Shown piece by piece: positions 29,677 through 38,214 of a stretch of 53,167 nucleotides of DNA; within the stretch, counting starts at the first letter, position 1, and each line of letters opens with the position of its first letter. The position numbers and the translations under genes are program-made. The notes under the pieces are model-generated. The model was not told where the DNA came from. It worked only from the letters and a program-made list of their open reading frames with translations, and made no database searches. This DNA is from Parvularculaceae bacterium (GTDB lineage: Bacteria; Pseudomonadota; Alphaproteobacteria; Caulobacterales; Parvularculaceae), in NCBI GenBank assembly GCA_021776465.1, contig JAJFFU010000122.1, forward strand, positions 1 through 53,167, written 5' to 3'.

Positions 29677-31695
29677 GTGATTCGCACCATTTCATTTGCA
29701 CTCGTCGTCCTCGCCGCTAGCGGCGTCGCGAAGGCTCAAGACCAGATCATCGTCACTGGTGATCGTCGGCCGCAGGCTGCCGAAACCGCGCCGGCGTCAA
29801 TTACGTCAATCGGCGAAAGCGAATTGGGCATCGTCGGCGCCGATCACATTGCCGAAGTGTTGTCGCGGGCGGCGGGCGTCAATCTCCATCGCGGCTCCGG
29901 CGCGGAGCACCTCACCGCCATCCGCTCGCCGGTGCTGACGGCCGGGGCCGGCGCGGGCTCTTTCCTTTTTCTTGAAAACGGCGTGCCGCTTCGTTCGGCC
30001 GGGTTCGCCAATATCAACGGACTGTTCGACGCGCATCACGAACTCGCCGAGCGCATCGAAATTGTGCGCGGACCGTCGGGCGCCCTTTACGGGGCCAACG
30101 CCATTCACGGCGTCGTCAATGTCATCGGCCCCGACCCGGCGGAGACTTTCTCTGTATCCGGAGAAATATTCGGCGACACGGAAGACCGGTATAAATGGAA
30201 AGGCTCAGTGTCTAATGCGATTGGCCGCCATGGCGTTTATGCTGGCGTATCCGCCGTGTCGGAAGACGGCTATCGCGATGATGCGGGCCTCGATCAGCAA
30301 AAGGCGACACTGCGTCATGTCTATGATGGCGACGCCATATCGATTGATACAATCTTTGCGGTCGATAATCTCGAACAGGAAACGGCCGGCTTTATTTTCG
30401 GCCGCGATGACCTTTTCGATCGGGACCGGCGGCGGACGAATGATTTCCCGCAAGCCTTTCGCGACGCAAAGTCAGTGCGCCTGCAATCAACCATAACAGC
30501 GCCTGTTTCCGAGCGCGCCGAGCTGCGCGTTACGCCTTATGCGCGCTGGAACGATATGGATTTTCTCCAGCATTTTCTTCCGGGCAATGCGCTGGAGGAA
30601 AACGGCCATTGGAGCGTCGGTATACAAAGCGCCTATTACCTTGATCGCGATCGCTTCGCGCTTATTGCCGGCATTGACGCAGAATACACCGAAGGCTGGC
30701 TGACCGAGCTTCAGGAAGGCTCGAGCGTCTTTTCGTTCACGCAAGGCCTGCACTACGATTACGATGTTCAGGCGATCAATGCGTCGGGTTTTGTTGAGGC
30801 TCAATATGAACTAACGCCGCGCACCGTCGTGACCGCAGCGGCGCGCGTTGACGGCGCGATTTATGATTACAACAACAAGGCGAGCAGCGGTGCAAATGGC
30901 CGATTTTTGCGGCCTGCCGATCAGGTCGACCGCTTTGTGACCGCGAGCCCCAAGCTCAGTATCCGTCACGAACTGTCAAATCGTGCGAGCGTTTATGCAA
31001 GTTTTGCACGCGGCGCCCGTCCGCCGCAAACGACAGACCTGTATCGGTTGCAAAGCAACCAGACCGACAACGCTGCTAACCCTGAAATTATTGACGCCAT
31101 CGAGGTCGGAAGCCGCGCAGCGTTTGGCGAGCGCATCAGCTTGAATGTCGCGGCGTTCTGGATGGAGAAGCGCAACGTCTTTTTTCGCGATGCTGACGGT
31201 TTTAATGTCAATGACGGAAAAACGCGTCATGTCGGCGTCGAAGCCGAAACCGTGGTTGCGCTGCATGAGACATTGACCCTGTCGAGCGCGGTGACATACG
31301 CGGCGCACACGTATCAGTTTGACCGTAACCCGTTAGCGACTCCCGGCGTCTTTAACGAGAATATATCGTCTGGCGATGACGTTGATACGGCGCCGCGGAT
31401 CGTCGCCAATACGCGGCTCGAATGGCGGCCGATCGCGCCCTTGCGGTTTGAGGCGGAGTGGCGCTCGGTCGGGTCGTATTTTACGGACGCCGCCAACGAC
31501 CATTCCTATGAGGGATATGATATTTTGAACCTCCGCGCAGAGACGGAAATTCGCGCCGGGCTTGCCGCTTTCCTGACCCTGCGCAACGCAACAGACGCGC
31601 TTTATGCGGAGCGGGCCGATTTTGCCTTCGGTAATGACCGGTTTTTTCCCGGCGAAACGCGCACATTGGGCTTCGGGCTTCGATTTCGGAATTGA
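29677..31695 (+). CDS. TonB-dependent outer membrane receptor
   Basis: A receptor of about 672 residues. A signal peptide (V-I-R-T-I-S-F-A-L-V-V-L-A-A-S-G, cleavage at A-K-A-Q) leads to a TonB-box-like D-Q-I-I-V-T-G, a plug domain (P-A-S-I-T-S-I-G-E ... R-I-E-I-V-R-G-P-S-G-A-L-Y-G-A-N-A-I-H-G-V-V-N-V-I) and a beta-barrel with S-P-K-L-S-I-R-H-E-L and R-P-P-Q-T-T-D-L-Y in the usual order. The last residue is Asn, not the usual aromatic. No ATG lies near the signal peptide; GTG 29677 is my choice, and TTG starts up to 29575 are open. The ligand is unknown, and no siderophore or B12 genes are adjacent. Confidence 0.85.
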   Translation: MIRTISFALVVLAASGVAKAQDQIIVTGDRRPQAAETAPASITSIGESELGIVGADHIAEVLSRAAGVNLHRGSGAEHLTAIRSPVLTAGAGAGSFLFLENGVPLRSAGFANINGLFDAHHELAERIEIVRGPSGALYGANAIHGVVNVIGPDPAETFSVSGEIFGDTEDRYKWKGSVSNAIGRHGVYAGVSAVSEDGYRDDAGLDQQKATLRHVYDGDAISIDTIFAVDNLEQETAGFIFGRDDLFDRDRRRTNDFPQAFRDAKSVRLQSTITAPVSERAELRVTPYARWNDMDFLQHFLPGNALEENGHWSVGIQSAYYLDRDRFALIAGIDAEYTEGWLTELQEGSSVFSFTQGLHYDYDVQAINASGFVEAQYELTPRTVVTAAARVDGAIYDYNNKASSGANGRFLRPADQVDRFVTASPKLSIRHELSNRASVYASFARGARPPQTTDLYRLQSNQTDNAANPEIIDAIEVGSRAAFGERISLNVAAFWMEKRNVFFRDADGFNVNDGKTRHVGVEAETVVALHETLTLSSAVTYAAHTYQFDRNPLATPGVFNENISSGDDVDTAPRIVANTRLEWRPIAPLRFEAEWRSVGSYFTDAANDHSYEGYDILNLRAETEIRAGLAAFLTLRNATDALYAERADFAFGNDRFFPGETRTLGFGLRFRN

Positions 31696-31770
31696 CGGCT
31701 AATGTCGCCAGCGGTGTTGTTGAGACCCCGGCAATGATGTGCGAAACTTCGCCCAGATGGGGAAAACAAT

Positions 31771-32049
31771 ATGCGCTCGGATGTCGTCAAATTGATCATT
31801 GCGGTTGCGCTGGATGTTCTCGATTTCACGATCGGGCGGATACCGGGATTTGAAATGTTTTTTGATGCGGCCATGGGCGTCGCCGCCATCGCGTTGTTCG
31901 GCTGGTCCGGGTTGTTTGCATTCTGGGAGCTTGGCGACCCGACCGGCAATGTCGATGCATTTGTTCCCACCATGACGATTATTGCATTGACGCAAATGGG
32001 CAAAAACAAAAAACAGAGATTTAGAGGCGATCCGCCGCCGATTGAATAA
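31771..32049 (+). CDS. Small two-helix membrane protein
   Basis: A 92-residue protein with two hydrophobic segments (about 5-22 and 29-52) and a third weaker one near 62-75, ending in a basic, Pro-rich tail (G-K-N-K-K-Q-R-F-R-G-D-P-P-P). The family is not recognised. AGATGGGG lies 12-19 bases upstream of ATG 31771. It follows the receptor gene by 75 bp in the same direction and may be on the same transcript. Confidence 0.65.
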   Translation: MRSDVVKLIIAVALDVLDFTIGRIPGFEMFFDAAMGVAAIALFGWSGLFAFWELGDPTGNVDAFVPTMTIIALTQMGKNKKQRFRGDPPPIE

Positions 32050-32069
32050 CCGGATGAGTGCGCCCCACT

Positions 32070-32106
32070 AAAAAAATTGCGGCCCGCCAATTTGACGGAC
32101 CGCAAT
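32070..32106 (-). terminator. Intrinsic terminator of the glycine-zipper gene
   Basis: A hairpin with a 7-bp outer stem (ATTGCGG 32076-32082 with CCGCAAT 32100-32106) and an inner CCG/CGG pairing is followed, on the minus strand, by a run of seven T. It lies 27 bp after the stop of the minus-strand gene at 32133. It may also block read-through from the plus strand. Confidence 0.75.
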
Positions 32107-32132
32107 ATTACGCAACAAACTTTCTAGAGGGA

Positions 32133-32519
32133 TTAGTGGCGTCGGCGATTGCGTCGATTGTCACGCCGGCGGTTGTTGCCGCCATATTCGCGAAAGGAAC
32201 CGTCTTCCCAATAGGTGTCGCCATATTGGGGATCGACGTAATAATATTGGCCGGAATAGCGATCATAGCGCCGTTGACCATGGTCTCGTGCACGACCGCC
32301 GCACGTGCCAGCGCGCGAACATCCCTCATAAGCGCCGAGGGCGCCGCCGATGAGCGCGCCATAGGCTGCGCCGCGGCCGGGACGTCCCGCAAAAATTTCA
32401 CCAGCGATTGCGCCGCCTGCAGCGCCGATCGCTGCGCCCGTAAGCGCGCCTTCACCCGTAGACTGGCACCCTGTTACCGCCAGCAACATTGCGCCTGATG
32501 CAATTAAAATACTTTTCAT
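32133..32519 (-). CDS. Glycine-zipper lipoprotein
   Basis: A 128-residue protein with a lipoprotein signal (I-L-I-A-S-G-A-M-L-L-A-V-T-G-C, Cys 18 as the lipid attachment). A glycine-zipper segment follows (G-A-L-T-G-A-A-I-G-A-A-G-G-A-I-A-G and a second G-A-A-Y-G-A-L-I-G-G-A-L-G-A), about residues 24-64. The tail is rich in Tyr, Arg and Asn and very basic. Glycine-zipper lipoproteins of this size sit in the outer membrane or periplasm and often respond to envelope stress. The exact role here is unknown. It is a single gene with its own terminator. Confidence 0.82.
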   Translation of the reverse strand: MKSILIASGAMLLAVTGCQSTGEGALTGAAIGAAGGAIAGEIFAGRPGRGAAYGALIGGALGAYEGCSRAGTCGGRARDHGQRRYDRYSGQYYYVDPQYGDTYWEDGSFREYGGNNRRRDNRRNRRRH

Positions 32520-32729
32520 GGCTTTTCGAAGCCTCCGTTCGTTGCGTCGTTTTCATTCACGTTGAGGCGGCTGGTTGGTTTGCCCCGTCGCCGTGATGCC
32601 TACTGTCGTAGCCGTCCAAGGCGAGATTGAGGCAAGGATTTGTCCGAATTACGGGCTGCTCTTCACGCTGTCGCGAGCGAGGGATAGGCGATACAGTTGC
32701 CACAAATTCGCCAAAATGAGGACGAGCCC

Positions 32730-33767
32730 ATGTCAGATCGCAAGTCGAAGTCGGTATTTCTGAAGGCCTACCCACAAGGGATGCCGGCAGCGAGCGATTT
32801 TGAAATCCGGGAAACCACTGTGCCGGCGGCCGGCGCAAATGAAATGGTTTGTCGCACGATCTGGATGTCCGTCGATCCTTATATGCGCGGCCGAATGCGG
32901 CCGGACGTCAAGAGTTACATTCCGCCATTTTCGCTCGATGAACCGCTCGCGGGCGGCGCCGTCGCGGAGGTCGTTGAATCGAACATCGCCGACTATGGCG
33001 TCGGCGATCTCATTGTCGACTTCACCGGCGGCTGGAAGGAATATTACGTTTCCAGCGGCGAGCGAACGCAAAAAATAATTCCCAATCTCGCGCCGCTGCC
33101 AGCCTGGCTGGGGGTTCTTGGCATGCCCGGCCTGACGGCGTGGGCTGGCGTCACGCAAATCATGAAACCGAAAGAAGGCGAAACGCTTTTTGTTTCCGGG
33201 GCTGCGGGCGCGGTCGGTTCTGTTGTTTGCCAGCTTGGTAAAATGCGCGGCGCGCGCGTTGTCGCGTCGGCTGGATCGCCAGAGAAAATTCGATGGCTGA
33301 AGGAAGAAGCGGGCGTCGACGTTGCGCTAAACTATAAAGATTACAAGAACGCCGCTGAGCTTACCAAGGCGCTCGCTGAAGCGGCGCCGAATGGCGTTGA
33401 CTGTTATTTTGAAAATGTCGGCGGCATGCATCTGGAAGCGGCGATTAACTGCATCGGTTTTGGCGGGCGCATGGCGCTTTGCGGCATGATCTCAATGTAC
33501 AATAATACTGAAGTGGAACCGGGTCCGCCAAATCTTGTCAATCTGATCGGTCGCGGCGTTATGGCCCGCGGATTTATTGTCTCCGAATATGCGGACAAGG
33601 CCATGGAATTCGCCGGCGAGGTGGCGCCGCTCGTAGTGTCGAAAAAAATAAAGTTTCAGCAGACCGAATATGATGGTCTCGACCGCGCCGCCGACGCTTT
33701 CGTTGGCCTGTTCCACGGTGAAAATGCGGGCAAGGCGGTGGTTCGCGTCGGCGCCGACCCGGCCTGA
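32730..33767 (+). CDS. NADP-dependent oxidoreductase (MDR, alkenal reductase type)
   Basis: A 345-residue zinc-independent medium-chain reductase of the leukotriene-B4-dehydrogenase/curcumin-reductase group. Seen are the S-V-D-P-Y-M-R-G-R-M-R motif (about 50-60), G-M-P-G-L-T-A-W-A-G (about 133), the NADP-binding A-A-G-A-V-G-S-V-V (about 156-164), and F-E-N-V-G-G near 228. Family members reduce alpha,beta-unsaturated carbonyls with NADPH. Start ATG 32730 follows GAGGACGAG. It is a single gene, converging on the coiled-coil gene at 33772. Confidence 0.9.
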   Translation: MSDRKSKSVFLKAYPQGMPAASDFEIRETTVPAAGANEMVCRTIWMSVDPYMRGRMRPDVKSYIPPFSLDEPLAGGAVAEVVESNIADYGVGDLIVDFTGGWKEYYVSSGERTQKIIPNLAPLPAWLGVLGMPGLTAWAGVTQIMKPKEGETLFVSGAAGAVGSVVCQLGKMRGARVVASAGSPEKIRWLKEEAGVDVALNYKDYKNAAELTKALAEAAPNGVDCYFENVGGMHLEAAINCIGFGGRMALCGMISMYNNTEVEPGPPNLVNLIGRGVMARGFIVSEYADKAMEFAGEVAPLVVSKKIKFQQTEYDGLDRAADAFVGLFHGENAGKAVVRVGADPA

Positions 33768-33771
33768 CGGG

Positions 33772-34308
33772 CTACGCTTCGCGCAACGCCGCCGACAGTG
33801 CGTCGAGGGAATACTCGAGTTCAATCAGCTCGCTGCGGATCATGTCGATCGCGCCACGGGTTTCGTGAAACTCCGCATCGCCTAGGTCGTCGCGACGGTC
33901 GCTGAGCATTGCTTCGGCTTCGTCCAGCGCTTTGCGCGCTTTGGTGATGGCCATACCGGTTGCGCGATCGACAGCGACTTGCGCGACGTTAAAGGCGGCG
34001 TTGGCAATCGCCGCGCCAATAACGGTGTCTTTAACTTCTTCTTTGGCTTCGGCAATTTCGCCTATAGCCTCTTCGATATCATCGCGCGCTTCAACCAGGT
34101 CCGCTTGTAACTCTGCGATGTCGCTTGCATCCATCTCGATCAACTCGTCAAGCAATTCATCGGCGTCGCCAATATGGAAATTCCTGGCGTCAGCCGGCGT
34201 CGGCGCGAGCGCTGCGATAATGAGGGCGATGGTTGCGCCAGCGGCGAGCATAAAATTGCGAAATGCCGCACGCGGATCGTTAAGGTTCAAGGTTCGTATG
34301 GTCAGCAT
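33772..34308 (-). CDS. Exported coiled-coil protein of unknown function
   Basis: A 178-residue protein with a membrane or signal segment (F-M-L-A-A-G-A-T-I-A-L-I-I-A-A-L-A, about 19-35, cleavage at A-D-A-R). After it the protein is almost wholly helical and acidic (L-D-E-L-I-E-M-D-A-S-D-I-A-E-L-Q ... E-E-A-I-G-E-I-A-E-A-K-E-E-V). Heptad-like spacing of Leu/Ile/Ala suggests a coiled coil broken by a small Ala/Gly-rich part near 100-120. The family is not recognised. AAGGAAA precedes the ATG. The product is expected in the periplasm. Confidence 0.7.
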   Translation of the reverse strand: MLTIRTLNLNDPRAAFRNFMLAAGATIALIIAALAPTPADARNFHIGDADELLDELIEMDASDIAELQADLVEARDDIEEAIGEIAEAKEEVKDTVIGAAIANAAFNVAQVAVDRATGMAITKARKALDEAEAMLSDRRDDLGDAEFHETRGAIDMIRSELIELEYSLDALSAALREA

Positions 34309-34463
34309 GGCGTCGGTTTCCTTTTCTTCGCCGCACGGTCACACCAGATCTCTGCGCCTGGTTTCGTAACAAGTGGGCGCATTAACCCTGGCGCCGACTG
34401 TGGCGGCGCGATAGCCCCGATGCGATGGGCCGAGGGTGGAATGCGGCAGGAGACCGGAACTCG

Positions 34464-35018
34464 TCAGGCGCGAGCGCGCAACATGTGGCTTTCCGCCGCC
34501 GTGAAGACATCTTCCGGCTTTTCCACGAAAATAAGGTCGGAAATCAATTCCTTGTCCGCGAAGCCTTCTTCGATCACATGTTCGATCAATTTTTTCAGCG
34601 GCGTCCAGAACCCCTTCATGTTCAGCACAATGAGGGGTTTTCGATGCAATGACAGGCGCGCCCAGGAGAGAACTTCGATCAGTTCCTCAAGCGTGCCGAT
34701 GCCGCCGGGGAGCGTCAAAATTGCGTCAGATTCCTCGAACATCAGCATTTTGCGTTCGTGCATGGTCTTGACGACCTTGTGATCGACGCCCTCGAGGATG
34801 CCTTCAAGTTCGACCAGAAAGTCAGGAATCACCCCGAAAACCTTGCCGCCGGCGTCGCGGGCCGCGCCAGCCGTCGCCCCCATCAAGCCGAGTTTGCCGC
34901 CGCCATAGACGATACGGACATCGCGGCGGGCGGCTTCTGCGCCGATCCACTCGGCGGTTTTCTTGAAGGCAGGGTCGGCGCCGGGTCGAGACCCGCAGTA
35001 TACACAGAGGGATTTCAT
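34464..35018 (-). CDS. LOG-family Rossmann-fold protein (TIGR00730)
   Basis: A 184-residue protein of the LONELY GUY family. It shows the start S-L-C-V-Y-C-G-S-R-P-G, the G-G-G-K-L-G-L-M-G motif (about 40-48), and the signature P-G-G-I-G-T-L-E-E-L (about 103-112), which contains the catalytic Glu. Family members are nucleoside 5'-monophosphate phosphoribohydrolases; plant and some bacterial members release cytokinins, while others act on AMP or other nucleotides. The length is normal. It is a single gene, divergent from the LysM gene. Confidence 0.92.
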   Translation of the reverse strand: MKSLCVYCGSRPGADPAFKKTAEWIGAEAARRDVRIVYGGGKLGLMGATAGAARDAGGKVFGVIPDFLVELEGILEGVDHKVVKTMHERKMLMFEESDAILTLPGGIGTLEELIEVLSWARLSLHRKPLIVLNMKGFWTPLKKLIEHVIEEGFADKELISDLIFVEKPEDVFTAAESHMLRARA

Positions 35019-35122
35019 GAATTCACAACGTTTGATGGGTTCCAGCGCACATTGTACGATGATTTATGACGGGGTAAAGTCAAATTCCAATTAGTGTGTA
35101 ATCGCCGCAGGAAGGGCCCGCT

Positions 35123-36097
35123 ATGCGCGTCGTTGTTATCGTCCTATTACTGATTGTTCTGGGGTTCCTCGCCTGGCAGGGCGCACAGCGCTTTGGCCTC
35201 ATCGAGACGCCGCCGGACGACGCCGACATCGTTAACACCACGGACGAGGCGCCGGACGGCGACGACGCCGAGCCGGTCGAGGCGGCATTGCCCAATTTCG
35301 ATATCGTACGGGTTGATCGCACGGGCTACGCCGTGATCGCCGGGCGCGCCGCGCCGGGCGCAGAGGTGACGATTTTCGCAAATGGCGAGGAAATCGCGCA
35401 AACGCAGGCCGAAGCTGACGGATCGTGGGCGCTCTCTACGGATACGCCGCTGGACGCCGGGCCGGTTGAGCTCAGCCTTTCGATGACGACGCCGGACGGC
35501 TTGACCATTCGGTCCGAGCAGACGGTGATCATTCTTGTTCCGGCGCAGGACGGCGATGCGCCGCGCGTTTTACGAACGACGCCGGGCGGCGCCACCGAGG
35601 TGTTGCAGGAGCCGGGCGATGTTGGCGAGGGGCTCGGCCCGCTGGCGCTCGATGTCATTGATTATGACGATTCCGGCGCCGTTATTTTTTCCGGCCGCGC
35701 GACGCCGGGCGCTGTCGTGCAGATCTTTATCAACCGGCAATTGATCGGCCAGACGCAAGCCAACGATCGCGGGCGTTGGGTGTTGTCGCCTGACGCGACC
35801 ATCAATCCGGGCGTTTATCAGCTCCTGATCGTACAACTCGATGACAGCGGCCGGCCGGCTTACGCCATTGAACTGCCGTTTGAGCGGGCATCCCCTGACG
35901 ATATCCAGCTCGGCGACGGGCGTGTCGTGGTGCAGCCGGGCAATAGTCTGTGGCGCATCGCGCGGCGCGCTTATGGCCGCGGCGCGCAATACACCATCAT
36001 TTACGCCGCAAATGCCGATCAGATCCGCGATCCTGATCTCATTTATCCGGGCCAGATTTTCGACGTGCCCGACGAACAGCCCGCGGAAGAGGAATAA
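35123..36097 (+). CDS. Membrane-anchored LysM protein with bacterial Ig-like repeats
   Basis: A 324-residue protein. One N-terminal membrane segment (V-V-V-I-V-L-L-L-I-V-L-G-F-L-A-W) is followed by an acidic linker and two homologous beta-sandwich repeats, each with A-V-I-x-G-R-A-x-P-G-A-x-V-x-I-F-x-N (about 71-90 and 188-205) and a D-G-S-W-A-L-S or R-G-R-W-V-L-S strand. A C-terminal LysM domain (V-Q-P-G-N-S-L-W-R-I-A-R-R ... Y-P-G-Q-I-F, about 271-315) is the peptidoglycan-binding part. The protein is likely a periplasmic cell-wall-binding factor. The exact role is unknown. Confidence 0.87.
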   Translation: MRVVVIVLLLIVLGFLAWQGAQRFGLIETPPDDADIVNTTDEAPDGDDAEPVEAALPNFDIVRVDRTGYAVIAGRAAPGAEVTIFANGEEIAQTQAEADGSWALSTDTPLDAGPVELSLSMTTPDGLTIRSEQTVIILVPAQDGDAPRVLRTTPGGATEVLQEPGDVGEGLGPLALDVIDYDDSGAVIFSGRATPGAVVQIFINRQLIGQTQANDRGRWVLSPDATINPGVYQLLIVQLDDSGRPAYAIELPFERASPDDIQLGDGRVVVQPGNSLWRIARRAYGRGAQYTIIYAANADQIRDPDLIYPGQIFDVPDEQPAEEE

Positions 36098-36110
36098 ACG
36101 CCCGCCAAAC

Positions 36111-37265
36111 TCAGCGAGCGCCGACATCCATTTCGGTGGTCTGATGCGCCTGCGCCCATTCAGCGAGCACGTCGGCGTCCGCTTCTTCGTGCGCGTGGGC
36201 GGTGCGAAGCGTTGAAAAGGTTTCTTCGTCTGTTAGCTGAGCGATCGCCCAGATGGCCGCGCCGCGCACGATTGCGCTCTCGTCCCGCAAAAGATTTTGC
36301 ACCGCGCCGGTGAGGGCATGATCACCGCTATTGCCGATAGCGATCGCCACATTGCGCACAAACCGATCGCGGCCGGTGCGTTTGATCGGCGAGCCGGAAA
36401 ACAGTTTTCGAAAGGCGCCGTCGTCAAGGGCGGCGAGATCGGAAAGCGGCGGTGATTTCAGGTCATCGCGCCCGCGCAATTTCGCCTCGCGGGCCGTCGA
36501 TGCAAATTTGTTCCACGGACAGACGGCGAGGCAATCGTCGCAGCCATAGATCCGGTTACCGATGCCGGCGCGAAGCGCGTGCGGGATCGGGCCTTTGTGT
36601 TCGATAGTGAGGTAGGAAATGCACCGCCGCGCATCGAGTTGATAGGGCGCCGGAAAAGCGTTCGTCGGACAAATATCAAGGCAGTTGCTACAGGATCCGC
36701 AATGGTCTTCCTCGCGCGGATCGGGCGGCAATTCGAGCGTCGTCAGGATCGCGCCGAGAAAAAGCCACGACCCGAAATCGCGCGAGACAAGGTTGGTGTG
36801 CTTTCCCTGCCAGCCGGCGCCGGCTTGTGCGGCGAGCGGCTTTTCCATTAGCGGCGCCGTATCGACAAAGACTTTCAATTCACTGTCATAGGTTTCGCCA
36901 AGCCAGCGACCGAGTTGTTTCAGGCGTTTTTTGATGAGGTCATGATAATCGCGATTGCGGGCGTAGACCGAAATGACGCCGGCGGATTTGTCCTCGAGCG
37001 CTGTCATTGGATCGGTGTCCGGGCCATAATTCATGGTCAGGACAATCGCGCTTGTCGCCGCCGGCCACAGCGCATCCGGACTGGCGCGCTGTTCCTTGCG
37101 GGCATCTAGCCAGTCCATATCGCCGTGACGGTTCTCGTCGAGGAATAGGGTGAGGCGATCGCCGATTTCCGCTGGCAATGACGCGTGCGTAAAGTGTGCG
37201 CCGTCAAAGCCGAGCGCCAACGCCTTTTCGCGTATCGCATCGCGCGCGCGTGTCGCCTCGCTCAT
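36111..37265 (-). CDS. queG: Epoxyqueuosine reductase
   Basis: A 384-residue iron-sulfur, cobalamin-dependent enzyme that makes the last step of queuosine synthesis, reducing epoxyqueuosine in tRNA. Both 4Fe-4S motifs are seen: C-G-S-C-S-N-C-L-D-I-C-P (about 192-203) and C-D-D-C-L-A-V-C-P-W-N (about 240-250). The N-terminal catalytic region contains M-N-Y-G and Y-A-R-N-R-D-Y-H. The C-terminal part with I-V-R-G-A-A-I-W-A-I-A-Q-L is the HEAT-like tRNA-binding domain. The GST gene ends just 2 bp upstream of its start on the same strand, so the two are one operon. Confidence 0.95.
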   Translation of the reverse strand: MSEATRARDAIREKALALGFDGAHFTHASLPAEIGDRLTLFLDENRHGDMDWLDARKEQRASPDALWPAATSAIVLTMNYGPDTDPMTALEDKSAGVISVYARNRDYHDLIKKRLKQLGRWLGETYDSELKVFVDTAPLMEKPLAAQAGAGWQGKHTNLVSRDFGSWLFLGAILTTLELPPDPREEDHCGSCSNCLDICPTNAFPAPYQLDARRCISYLTIEHKGPIPHALRAGIGNRIYGCDDCLAVCPWNKFASTAREAKLRGRDDLKSPPLSDLAALDDGAFRKLFSGSPIKRTGRDRFVRNVAIAIGNSGDHALTGAVQNLLRDESAIVRGAAIWAIAQLTDEETFSTLRTAHAHEEADADVLAEWAQAHQTTEMDVGAR

Positions 37266-37267
37266 GG

Positions 37268-37951
37268 TTAGAAATCCGGGTCAGCGTAATGGCGCGGCGG
37301 CGGCATGCCTTCAACGCGGTCGCGCAGGATCGGACGAAGCGCCGGGCGCGATTTTACCCGCGCATACCATTCCTTCACGGCGGGAAATCGGTCCCACGGA
37401 ACGCCATCCACATAATCGACGCAGGAAATATATCCGGCCGCAGCGACATCCGCCGCCGTGTAAACGTCGCCGGCAAACCAGCTTCGCTGATCGATTAACC
37501 ATGCGAAATAATCCATGTGCCAGTCGAGCGCTTCAAGGCCGGCCCGTAATAAATCATAGTCCGGCTGACCGCGCCGCATTAACCGCTTGTCGATCCGTTC
37601 CCGGACAATCAAGTCAATAACATCGCGTTCAAATTTCTGCGTGAACCAGGCAACAAGGCGGCGCGTTTCGGCGCGCGTTTCGGCGCCGGTCGGAAAAAGC
37701 GACGGGCTCGGATACCGCTCTTCGAGATATTCCATCGCAACGCTTGCCGGTGCGAACGGGCTTTCTTCGCCGCTGCGCGATTCGTCAATCAGGACGGGAA
37801 TGGAGCCGGCGGGGTTTAACGAGGTAATCCGCTCGCCAGCCTCCCACGGCCGCGTTTCCTCGAATTCGGCGGGAAGACCCTTCTCTGCGAGCGCAATTCG
37901 GAGCATTCGCGAGGCCGGATCGAGGGGCATGTGCAACAGCCGGCGCATCAA
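37268..37951 (-). CDS. Glutathione S-transferase family protein
   Basis: A 227-residue GST-fold protein. The N-terminal thioredoxin-like domain has S-R-M-L-R-I-A-L-A-E-K-G (about 14-25), N-P-A-G-S-I-P-V-L (with the cis-Pro) and an E-S-x-A/V-x-x-E-Y-L-E-E-like segment (S-V-A-M-E-Y-L-E-E). The helical C-terminal domain has the W-F-A-G-D-V-Y-T-A-A-D-V-A-A-A box. The substrate is unknown. It precedes queG by 2 bp and is probably translated with it; the association is likely historical rather than functional. Confidence 0.9.
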   Translation of the reverse strand: MMRRLLHMPLDPASRMLRIALAEKGLPAEFEETRPWEAGERITSLNPAGSIPVLIDESRSGEESPFAPASVAMEYLEERYPSPSLFPTGAETRAETRRLVAWFTQKFERDVIDLIVRERIDKRLMRRGQPDYDLLRAGLEALDWHMDYFAWLIDQRSWFAGDVYTAADVAAAGYISCVDYVDGVPWDRFPAVKEWYARVKSRPALRPILRDRVEGMPPPRHYADPDF

Positions 37952-38214
37952 TAATCCTTACCATCGGTCCAATTTGGCGCGGCCATCGCGCAAGGCGCAC
38001 CGTCCGTATATTTGCCCCGCCAACCCGCAGCGTTGCAAGGGCGTCCCGTTAACCATACTGCGCGCGCCGGACACAACCGAAATCGCCGCAACATGAAGCG
38101 TTCCGGTGACCAAAGGCCCACAGCGGCAAAGGCTTTGCAACCGTCCCATTAACGAAGCCGCACACCCGTTTCAATCCGAGACGCCGCGTGTCGCTGACAA
38201 GGGGAAAGCGGACT